Assembly: GCA_032622095.1 (NCBI GenBank)
Contig: CP136064.1
Location: 5,697,512-5,761,511 of the forward strand
Length of the DNA stretch: 64,000 bases
From: Siphonodentalium dalli
Lineage: Eukaryota; Mollusca; Scaphopoda; Gadilida; Siphonodentaliidae
Direction: 5' to 3'
Each line of letters opens with the position of its first letter. The stretch's first letter is position 1. Under the pieces are notes generated by a model. The model was not told the DNA's origin, did no database searches, and worked only from the letters and a program-made list of their open reading frames with translations. The position numbers and the translations under genes are program-made. Of the stretch, positions 46,058-55,534 are shown one piece after another.

Positions 46058-47150
46058 GTAAGCAGGCATATAGATAGATCGTACAGCTTTGTCTAAGTTA
46101 TTTATCACGTAGTTTACAGTAGATGAAAACTATATCAAGCCATATTCATATTATGTTTATTACGAATAAAACAAGATTTTCAATTGGCTAATTGTATTCA
46201 CTGTGGCTCATTTACTAAAAGCGTAACGTATAAAACAAACTATTTTATTCAATTAACTAACATAATTGTAAAAACTTACTTAATAGAAGTGAGGACTTCT
46301 GTATTTCCCATTTTACTGATTGCTTTCAATGACAGAAATTTGCATCATAATAAATTTCTAGTTTCAATCACATCAGAAAAGATATATTCCTATAATCACA
46401 CATCGCTTCTTTGGGTATTTAATTATTATTATAAAATTGTAATTTCTAAAACAATTTTCCTCTGAAGAGAAATCATGATGTTATAGTTTATTGCTTATAA
46501 GATGAGAGCATTCCAGCATATTTATCAAAATGTTTGTGATTTTATTTGGATAAGATAAACTTGGATTTCTTTCGACGGCTCTTATTTTACCAGTATAATT
46601 GACTGAGAATACAAAAATTTTCCTTTACTGATATAATACCTGGTTTTGGATAAATTTTAACAAGGAGTTGATGGCATTTAATATTACTTGTATCTTACAA
46701 GAATATTACCTCAACAGATCAAAATTTACAACAGCTATGTGTTGCAGAATGTTTTTTTTATACATTTTCAGTTACATTTTGAAAATATTCCGCAGAACCT
46801 AAAAAAGATACTATGTTTGACTAAAAAGTTTGTAAAATTCCTTTCCCAATTGAATTAGTCCAGATGTTTCTGAAGCGGTGTTGACATATGGAAAGCGGTG
46901 TAGACACTTGAAAAGCAAGCTCTATCTATATGCCTCTATCCTGAGAGAGAAAAAATATTTCAGGTTAATTTATTACTTATAACAGCCACATACAGTTGAA
47001 TATATTCCAATTGAAACTTGTTTTTGTCTCTGTATTTTATTAAACTTGCTGAATTTAAATATCATTTCATAATTAATCTATTAAATTATTCCGATGTTTA
47101 ATATCTTAATTTCGCACTGTATCTTGTTTTGTTTTCTTTCTTTTTGTTAG
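46058..47150 (+). other. Intron between the alternative STX1 exons, repeat-free
   Basis: 1,093 bp from gtaagc to ctttttgttag. I see no MITE, tandem array or TE fragment in it, in contrast to the rest of the window. It carries a complementary pair (46064-46078 and 46921-46935) and a short direct repeat gaagcggtgttgaca/aaagcggtgtagaca at 46872-46906. The ORF at 46184-46465 has no recognisable domain. Confidence 0.85.
46064..46935 (+). promoter_or_regulatory. Intronic complementary pair, candidate splice-controlling RNA stem
   Basis: aggcatatagataga (46064-46078) begins 7 nt after the exon A junction. tctatctatatgcct (46921-46935) is its perfect reverse complement and lies 215 nt before exon B. 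The pairing may extend imperfectly (agctttgtctaagt against acttgaaaagcaagc). A stem here would sit beside the exon A donor and loop out about 840 nt. The role in exon choice is inferred by analogy with known mutually exclusive exon systems. Confidence 0.5.
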
Positions 47151-47259
47151 CACGCCACATTATCTCGTAAATTTGTCGAAGTTATGAACGATTATAATGC
47201 CTGTCAAATTGACTACCGGGAGAGATGCAAAGGCCGAATTCAACGCCAACTGGAAATCA
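47151..47259 (+). CDS. STX1: Syntaxin-1 alternative exon B (Hc helix, canonical version)
   Basis: 109-bp exon between tctttttgttag and gtaaga, same phase as exon A. It encodes [36 protein letters not shown]. The last 15 residues ([15 protein letters not shown]) are identical to the vertebrate STX1 sequence as I remember it, including Cys145, so this is the conventional form. The segment forms the C-terminal part of the Hc helix of the Habc domain and leads into the linker whose next residues (the TT.EELEDMLE motif, with the Leu-Glu that hold the closed state) must be in an exon beyond the window. An extra Cys (DYNACQ) is present in this version but not in exon A. Confidence 0.95.
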
Positions 47260-47423
47260 GTAAGACATCTGTGTTCATTGTTGTAAACTCTTAGTCCTTT
47301 GCGATAGTGACTGACTAACTACCAGTTCTGATTTAAATCTTACTTGGGACGCTTCAGATACTGAGTCTGATGAAATTGGGTCGGGATTCCATTACTACAA
47401 GCAGGAATTACGTAATTGTCAGC

Positions 47424-47677
47424 CAAGCCTTGAAATAGTGTGTCTGTCATTTGCAGAATGAGGTCCCCAGAGGGTGAATTTAGTGATGCTACCCCGCATA
47501 GCAGGCTAGCAACACCAAATTCACCCTCTGGGGACCTCATTCTGCTTAGAACTCAGCAGAATGAGGTCCCCAGAGGGTGAATTTAGTGATGCTATCCCGC
47601 TATGCGGGGTAGCATCACTAAATTCACCCTCTGGGGACCTCATTCTACAAATGACAGACACACTATTTCAAGGCTTG
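47424..47677. mobile_element. Foldback MITE, family E, compact full copy (254 bp)
   Basis: Left end CAAGCCTTGAAATAGTGTGT and exactly complementary right end acacactatttcaaggcttg. It is flanked by a perfect 9-bp TSD, attgtcagc (47415-47423 and 47678-47686). Inside are two tandem inverted gaggtccccagagggtgaat/attcaccctctggggacctc hairpins. Other copies give 8-bp TSDs, so the superfamily is uncertain (hAT- or Mutator-like). Confidence 0.9.
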
Positions 47678-48015
47678 ATTGTCAGCCAATCACAATATCA
47701 TCAGTAAAGCGATGTAACCAATCAGGCGATAGTCGCATCGAATACCCAAGACAAGGGGAATTTCTTCAGCCAGCGTGATTCCAGTGAACCGCGCCCATTA
47801 GCTAAAATAGCTTAAAGAACTTTTCCGCTGCATGGCTAATTTCACACAGTATTTACAAATTCAGAGTTTCCGACATGCAATTAAACACTAGCTGAAAGGC
47901 GTATATAAAGAGTCCAGAATTGACCAATTATATTACCAGCTAACATGTCTAATAGAATTGAATTTCAACATTTAGAACCAAGCAATAAGAGGTAGATTTA
48001 ACTTTTGGATTTTGC

Positions 48016-48409
48016 TTAACCCTTTACCCAACAGAAGGGCCCTGTGCCAATGCATTCTCTTATATATGCGAGTCGACCATAGGTCGCCTCGCATATATAA
48101 GAGAATGCATTGGCTTAACACATTAAAAATTATAAAATTGTTAAAGAATGTAAGAAAAAATGGTAAAAAGTGTTTTAGGCCAATGCATTCTCTTATATAT
48201 GCGAGGCGACCTATGGTCGACTCGCATATATAAGAGAATGCATTGGCACAGGGTATAACTATAACCATCACAATGTGGTCAATGAGCCGGTTCCAATGAT
48301 ATCCATATTTGTATGGTTTTATTGAGACAGACCGAAGATATTTTAGGCTGTTGAAGCTTTATTTGGCCGGTTTTGGCCGTTTTGGCCAGTTTGTTGGGTA
48401 AAGGGTTAA
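48016..48409 (+). mobile_element. piggyBac-like MITE, family A, copy 6
   Basis: Full length with TTAA at both ends, two inverted cassettes, and a shortened spacer; the right third has a tandem ggttttggccgttttggcca expansion. Confidence 0.87.
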
Positions 48410-48561
48410 TAGAATAAGAAGTCATGTTTTTCTTTTGCGAAAACGAGAGTCGTTTTCAGAAAAAAAACCAAAAGGACATTATGTCAATCAAAGCTATTTT
48501 AAATAAAAATGTGGGCAGTGATGTCATACTGCAGGTGTTGTCTTTGGAAGTAATTGTGAAA

Positions 48562-48695
48562 GTGTAGCGTGTTTCGTCAGACTCAGTCTGACAGTGTAGC
48601 GTGTTTCGTCAGACTCAGTCTGACAGTGTAGCGTGTTTCGTCAGACTCAGTCTGACAGTGTAGCGTGTTTCGTCAGACTCAGTACCTGAAGCGTC
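48562..48695. repeat. 32-bp tandem repeat, 4 copies, with internal hairpin
   Basis: Unit agtgtagcgtgtttcg then tcagactcagtctgac. The second half is a short palindrome (gtcagact/agtctgac). Confidence 0.9.
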
Positions 48696-48739
48696 TCAGT
48701 ATGATTTTAATCAGGACTGACTAACTACATATTCCCCTA

Positions 48740-48985
48740 AAAAGATAGAGCCACTAATCCTTTAAGCCACTAATCCCTTAAGTCTAGTTAGCAGCTCAAT
48801 AGTCTCTTTATAAAGCCAGTGATAATGTTACAGACTATTTAGTATAGAGCCACTAATCCTTTAAGCCACTAATCCTTTAAGCCACTAATCATTTAAGCCA
48901 CTAATCCTTTAAGTCTAGTTAGCAGCTCAATTGTCTCTTTATAAAGCCAGTGATAATGTTCCAGACTATTTAATATTCAGCCCTT
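48740..48985. repeat. Tandem duplication with 16-bp internal repeats
   Basis: Two copies of a block (agccactaatcctttaa repeated, then gtctagttagcagctcaat ... gccagtgataatgtt); the second has four of the short repeats, the first two. Confidence 0.85.
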
Positions 48986-49357
48986 CGTATATTTTTCAGA
49001 GTTATCTTTCCTTGGAGCGGTAACTTTCACACTAGCCGTCTGCTCCATTTCGCAGGCATTTTATCTACTAGATAGCTATATATAGATAGTTAGATAGATA
49101 GATGTTTTATTATCAAAATGCCCCAACTACATGATGATTTTACAGTTTAGAAATAGGTGATATAATGGAATCATTATAATAATAATGTTTAACGATAATA
49201 TATAATAATTTAATGTTCAGAAGAAAAGTATTTTGCCTGGTATTGGCATACTAGTAGCTATGCTCTGGGTTGTCTTCCGGTCCATCACAACTAACATTTA
49301 AGTCCATGTATAACTCTGACCTTCGTAATCAAGTGCGTGATTGTACTCAAATACATT

Positions 49358-49442
49358 AAAGTGATACATGTATGTGTGAATACATTAAAGTGATACATGT
49401 ATGTGTGAATACATTAAAGTGATACATGTATGTGTTAATACA
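49358..49442. repeat. Short tandem repeat, 3 copies
   Basis: Unit aatacattaaagtgatacat followed by gtatgtgtg, repeated three times. Confidence 0.9.
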
Positions 49443-49640
49443 TAGAGGATTTCCAACTAGCGAAATTTACAACATGAGTCGAGTATATTCAGTCTGGACC
49501 AAGTCGCTGGCGAGATCCAGAACTAATTTACTGGCCGAGTTTCGTAATTTTCGCTATTTGGGGTCGAGTTGAAGATATATTTATTACTTGATCCAAAACC
49601 TCCATAAAATCCATAAACGTACTTAAATTGGATGAGAAAC
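49440..49640. repeat. Dispersed repeat, partner of 37085-37265
   Basis: Diverged copy sharing acttgatccaaaacctc and the cgtacttaaatt end. Confidence 0.55.
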
Positions 49641-50065
49641 TAAAGATGGCTTCTATAAATATTTATATTAATAATATTATTAATTTATAAAACACAAACA
49701 ATATTAGTTTTATTCAATTCAATAATATTCATCAATCATCATGATTCATGTAAAATACGATGTTAGACCAGCACTGTGTTGCAAACTAAGATTTTGCATG
49801 TGGGGTCCTCAAAGGTAATTAAGCCAAGGACCAAGTTTTTGTGTTAAAACATCACAAGCTCCCTGGGACTACTGTCAGGTGTACACGCTACCACTATCTC
49901 TACCAGAGTGCACCAGTCATATTTCCTATCTAACCATGTCATCGTCTGGGTACCAATATGTGGCTTTCTATATTTAGCACAGGGTTTTCCAGCTAAAATG
50001 ACGAAACCGATCGCCCCAAAGTAAAATTTCCTGTGTGCTTTGAGAACTCTTCCCGCACTAAAAAC

Positions 50066-50455
50066 TTAACCCTTTACCCAACAAACCGGCCAAAACCGGC
50101 CAAATAAAGCTTCAACAGCCTAAAATATCTTCGGTCTGTCTCAATAGAACCATACAAATATGGATATCATTGGAACCGGCTCCTTGACCACATTGTGATA
50201 GTTACAGTTATGCCCTGTGCCAATGCATTCTCTTATATATGCGAGTCGACCAGAGGTCGCCTCGCATATATAAGAGAATGCATTGGCCTAAAAAACATCT
50301 TTTTTTACCATTTTTTCTTACATTCTTTAACAATTTTATAATTTTTAATGTGTTAAGCCAATGCATTCTCTTATATATGCGAGGCGACCTATGGTCGACT
50401 CGCATATATAAGAGAATGCATTGGCACAGGGCCCTTCTGTTGGGTAAAGGGTTAA
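50066..50455 (-). mobile_element. piggyBac-like MITE, family A, copy 7
   Basis: Full length, reverse orientation, two inverted cassettes, TTAA ends. Confidence 0.87.
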
Positions 50456-50809
50456 TGACAGAATGGAGAATTAGAGCAGTAGTTTCGTAATGATTTTCGC
50501 AAGCTACTCGTCAAAATAGCAGCAAATTAGAACTCTTGTGTTTGACTTGCCATGTGTATTGTCGTGACAGTGTCGTCAATGTGCATTTAGATTTTGTGTT
50601 GATAAATTAATCAGAGAACTAAATCACACTTTTTCGCAATATAGTTCTTCGGTTCTAGTGAAACTTTCCAAACTTAAGGTACGAAATTATACAAATTTTG
50701 TTCGATATTTTGTGTGCTTAATGATGGCAACATGTTGCTCTGTTCGCTTAGTATATATCTTAATATCACGGAAGTCTGCTAAATGTGGGTGAAATGTCAC
50801 CTGTAGCAG

Positions 50810-50920
50810 TGGTCTTACTGAGTCATCAAGGGAGGTAAACCCTGCATGGTTACCGAGTCATCAAGGGAGGTAAACCCTGCATGGTTACCGAGTCATCAAG
50901 GGAGGTAAACCCCGCCTGTA
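50810..50920. repeat. ~35-bp tandem repeat, 3 copies
   Basis: Unit gagtcatcaagggaggtaaa then ccctgcatggttacc. Confidence 0.9.
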
Positions 50921-50986
50921 GTTTGTTTCAGTACATGTATCTCGAAGCTTGATAATGTGTTAGTTGGTTTCCACAAAGTCTAGACA

Positions 50987-51885
50987 CAAGCCTGAAAATA
51001 GCGTGTCTGTCATTAGCAGAATCAGGTCCCCAGAGGGTGAATTTAGTGATGCTATCCCGCACAGCGGGTTAGAAACACCAAATTCACTCTCTGGAGACCT
51101 CATTCTGCTTATAGGCCTCATCTTCTGGGAAGTATCTGTATAGTATCAAATTAAGATTGTTTTTAGTTACATTTCCCTTCTAGGAAGTTTCTATATCCCC
51201 TAATTTGCAGAAGATAAAATCCATAATTGAGGTGCCCAATGGGTGAACATCACCAACCTCAACTGGGAAAGTACAATCTGATCCTAGGTCTGCCATAGCA
51301 GTTGACGGCCTAAGCAGAATGAGGTCCCCAGAGGGTGAATTTAGTGATGCTAGCCCGCTATGCGGGATAGCGTCACTAAATTCACCCTCTGGGGACCTCA
51401 TTCTGCAAATGACAGACACACTGATAAAGTTTAATGTTTAACCCACAGGGAGCCTCACACAGATGGTAGCCTGCACTACACACTGTCGTCTGTTCCAGTC
51501 TATGTGGGGCTCTCTATGGGTGTTAAATGACAGACATGCTGTTTGCAGGCTTGGTCAGTAATGTTAGACATCCATCTCAAACCTCACTGATAAAGTTTAA
51601 TGTTTAACCCACAGGGAGCCTCACACAGATGGTAGCCTGCACTACACACTGTCGTCTGCTCCAGTCTATGTGGGGCTCTCTATGGGTGTTAAATGACAGA
51701 CACGCTGTTTGCAGGCTTGGTCAGTAATGTTAGACATCCATCTCAAACCTCACTGATAAAGTTTAATGTTTAACCCACAGGGAGCCTCACACAGATGGTA
51801 GCCTGCACTACACACTGTCGTCTGCTCCAGTCTATGTGGGGCTCTCTATGGGTGTTAAATTACAGACACGCTATTTGCAGGCTTG
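50987..51885. mobile_element. Foldback MITE, family E, long copy (899 bp) with internal tandem expansion
   Basis: Left end CAAGCCTGAAAATAGCGTGT, right end acacgctatttgcaggcttg, flanked by a perfect 8-bp TSD, tctagaca (50979-50986 and 51886-51893). It contains the standard inverted gggtgaatttagtgatgct modules to about 51421. From 51422 a 166-bp unit follows (tgataaagtttaatg ... tgttaaatgacagacatgct gtttgcaggcttg ...) at 51422, 51588 and, partially, 51754. Each unit includes a copy of the element's own right end. Confidence 0.88.
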
Positions 51886-52035
51886 TCTAGACATCAAGCA
51901 TCATTCTCAAGAAGCTTAGGATTTTTCCTCAATGAATCTAATCTGATTTGAATTATATTAGATTACTGTCGAAATGGAGTCTGCTTCGGAACTCCTGAGA
52001 AATTAGTCTGTAGGATTACCATTGGCTTTATATTA

Positions 52036-52915
52036 GAGGGTATTAGCTGACTGGTTTATGTAGGCCCCCAGTAGAAATCGGAATTCCCTCTAACTAATGC
52101 TAACACATATAGTACTCGGTGACTGGTTTATGTAGGCCCCCAGTAGAAATCGGAATTCCCTCTCACTAACGCTAACACATATAGTACTCGGTGACTGGTT
52201 TATGTAGCCCCCCCCCCCCCTGGTAGAAATCGGAATTCCCTCTCACTAACGCTGACACATATAGTACTCGGTGACTGGTTTATGTAGGCCCTCAGTAGAA
52301 ATCGGAATTCCCTCTAACTAATGCTAACACATATAGTACTCGGTGACTGGTTTATGTAGGCCCTCAGTAGAAATCGGAATTCCCTCTCACTAACGCTAAC
52401 ACATATAGTACTCGGTGACTGGTTTATGTAGGCCCTCAGTAGAAATCGGAATTCCCTCTCACTAACGCTAACACATATAGTACTCGGTGACTGGTTTATC
52501 TAGGCCCTCAGTAGAAATCGGAATTCCCTCTCACTAACCCTTAACACATATAGTACTCGGTGACTGGTTTATGTAGGCCCTCAGTAGAAATCGGAATTCC
52601 CTCTCACTAACGCTAACACATATAGTACTCGGTGACTGGTTTATGTAGCTCCCCCCCCCCAGTAGAGATCAGAATTCCCTCTCACTAACGCTAACACATA
52701 TAGTACTCGGTGACTGGTTTATCTAGGCTCCAGTAGCTAACGAACTCCTTCTTACCAACCTTTAACACATATAGTACTTGGTGACTCTTTTATGTATGCC
52801 CCAGTAGTTAACGGACATCCTTGTCACCATAACACATATAGTACTCTGTGACTCTTTTATGTATGTCCCAGTAGTTAACGGACGTCCTTGTCACCATAAC
52901 ACATATAGTACTCTA
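52036..52915. repeat. 72-bp tandem repeat, ~11 copies
   Basis: Unit gtgactggtttatgtaggcc, ctcagtagaaatcggaattc, cctctcactaacgctaacac, atatagtactcg. Most copies have an EcoRI site; two have a short C run in place of ggccctc. The last three copies are diverged and shorter (ttaacggacgtccttgtcac). Confidence 0.93.
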
Positions 52916-52994
52916 GGTAACAACGTGAATGTTATTCTGTGGTTTATGACAGACAAGGAAGTTACTCCTTATTTTAGGAGCAAATTACTTCAAG

Positions 52995-53425
52995 TTAACC
53001 CTTTACCCAACAAAACGCCCAAATAAAGCTTCAACAGCCTAAAATATCTTCGGTCTGTCTCAATAACACCATACAAATATGGATATCATTGGAACCGGTT
53101 CATTGACCACATTGTGATGGTTACAGTTATGCCCTGTGCCAATGCATTCTCTTATATATAGGTCACCTCGCATATATAAGAGAAAGCATTGGCCTAAAAA
53201 AATTTCTTTTTTTTAACACTTTTTACCATTTTTTCTTACATTCTTTAAGAATTTTATAATTTTTTCTTACATTTTTTATAATATTTTTCAACATTCTTTG
53301 ACAATTTTATCATTTTTAATATGTTAAGCCATGCATTCTCTTATATATGCGAGGCGACCTATGGTCGACTCGCATATATAAGAGAATGCATTGGTACAGG
53401 GCCGTTCTGTTGGGTAAAGGGTTAA
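52995..53425 (-). mobile_element. piggyBac-like MITE, family A, copy 8
   Basis: TTAACCCTTTACCCAACAAA at the left and TTGGGTAAAGGGTTAA at the right. The first cassette has lost half of its inner stem and the loop (ttatatataggtcacctcgc). The AT-rich spacer is partly duplicated. Confidence 0.85.
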
Positions 53426-53444
53426 TGTAGTTCACAAATAGCAA

Positions 53445-54330
53445 TTCTAAGAAATCCCATGTATTTATAATAATAATAGATCACTTCAGGGTAGCTTTAT
53501 ATAGCAATTATAATAATATTTATAATAATAGTAGATCACTTAAGGGTAGCTTTATATAGCAATTCTAATAATATTTATAATAATAGTAGATCAATTAAGG
53601 GTAGCTTTATATAGCAATTCTAATAATATTTATAATAATAGTAGATAACTTAAGGTAGCTTTATATAGCAATTCTAATAATATTTATAATAATAGTAGAT
53701 CACTTAAGGGGAGCTTTATATAGCAATTATAATAATATTTATAATAATAGTAGATCACTTAAGGGTAGCTTTACCAAGCAATTATAATAATATTTATAAT
53801 AATAGTAGTTCACTTAAGGGTGGCTTTATATAGCAATTCTAATAATATTTATAATAATAGTAGATAACTTAAGGTAGCTTTATATAGCAATTATAATAAT
53901 ATTTATAATAATAGTAGTTCACTTAAGGGTAGCTTTATATAGCAATTCTAACAATATTTATAATAATAGTAGATAACTTAAGGTAGCTTTATATAGCAAT
54001 TATAATAATATTTATAATAATAGTAGATCACTTAAGGGTAGCTTTATATAGCAATTCTAACAATATTTATAATAATAGTAGATAACTTAAGGTAGCTTTA
54101 TATAGCAATTTTAATAATATTTATAATAATAGTAGTTCACTTAAGGGTAGCTTTATATAGCAATTCTAATAATATTTATAATAATAATAGATCATTTAAG
54201 GGTAGCTTTATATACCAATTATAATAATATTTATAATAATAGTAGATAACTTAAGGTAGCTTTATATACCAATTATAATAATATTTATTATAATAGTAGA
54301 TAACTTAAGTGTAGCTTTACCTAGCAATTC
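53445..54330. repeat. AT-rich ~55-bp tandem repeat, ~16 copies
   Basis: Unit agtagatcacttaagggtag, ctttatatagcaattctaat, aatatttataata. Some copies have a shorter gataacttaaggtag form, which occurs in regular alternation in the middle of the array. Confidence 0.93.
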
Positions 54331-54685
54331 TGATAAAAGCTACTAATCGTGTTTGATATATCAGTAGATTATTACAGGGTATAGTTTACTCATAGTAATT
54401 ATAGAATCCCTCCTCCTGATTTATATATGGTTGATTTAAAAAAAATGTGTGTATTACTGTCTGTCTGTCTGTCCGTCTGTCCATCACTTTTTGTTTCTGG
54501 ATAATTACTTTCGTTCTACTGATCAGAATGCATCACAATTTTGTATGTTTTACTACCACCAACTAAATTCCGGTTCAGGCTGCCAAATTAATTAAGAGTT
54601 ATTGGACTTTTAAAACTTAGATTTGAATTTGAATTTGTAACAAAACAACAGCTATATTATAATATAGGTGCTGTTAGGAAATTCT

Positions 54686-55056
54686 TTATCCCTTTCATGA
54701 CAGGACCAGCACTAGTGCAGCATTAATGATCATGTGCCAGTGCATTCTCTTATATATGTGAGTCTCCCATAGGGAGCCTCACATATATAAGAGAATACAC
54801 TGGCTTATAAGGTCAAGGTAAATAGTGTTAGGCCAATGTATCCAATGTATTCTCTTATATACATGTATGTGAGGCTCCCTATAGGAGACTCACATATAAG
54901 AGAATACACTGGATTACAAGGTCAAGGTAAATAATGTTAGGCCATGTATTCTCTTATATATGCGAGGCTTCCTATGGGAGACTCGCATATATAAGAGAAT
55001 GAATTGGCACAAGGTTTTTGCAAAATTTCAGGCAGCTCTAGTCATGGAAGGGTCAA
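54686..55056 (+). mobile_element. piggyBac-like MITE, family C, three-cassette copy
   Basis: Left end tatCCCTTTCATGACAGGAC, right end gctctagtcatggaagggtcaa, with three hairpin cassettes instead of two. The first has GTGAG/CTCAC in place of GCGAG/CTCGC, a change on both sides of the stem. Confidence 0.8.
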
Positions 55057-55089
55057 ATCACAATGTTGTCAAATTATGTCAATATGAAT

Positions 55090-55308
55090 GTACCTTAATG
55101 CCCTAAATAATCGACTCCTTAACCACAGAAGAATTATGGGTAACTTTTCAGGATTTAGTCGGAAATATGGCTTGTTGCCATTCATTGGTAAGCTCTCAGT
55201 GAGAGCTTTCCAATTGAATGGCAACAAGCCAATTTTCCAACTAAATCCTGAAAAATTACCCATAATTCTGCATGGTTAACGAGTCGATTATTTAGGACAT
55301 TACTGTAC
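55090..55308. mobile_element. Family D palindromic MITE, full-length copy
   Basis: accttaatgccctaaataat at the left, ttatttaggacattactgta at the right, near-palindromic around gctctcagtgagagctttcc. Confidence 0.85.
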
Positions 55309-55534
55309 ATGTAGTGGAAAAATCTCAGATGCTTAAGTCACCATCCAAATTAATAATATTTGTCCCCGAAATTATTTTTCCTTGGTCCTTGTTGACTTAG
55401 AACTTGCCAATTATTTTGGTATTCGGGTGATAAAACTTTAGTTTTAGTTATCTGATTGTTTTCAATTTTGATATATTGATTACTCATATGAAAATACAGG
55501 TCAAGTTTGAATTTTGGTTCCGTCCACCTATTTT

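Noticed and set aside
46184-46465. 93-codon + strand ORF in the intron between the alternative syntaxin exons
   Set aside because: No domain; AT-rich hydrophobic composition as expected for random AT-rich sequence; lies inside an intron.
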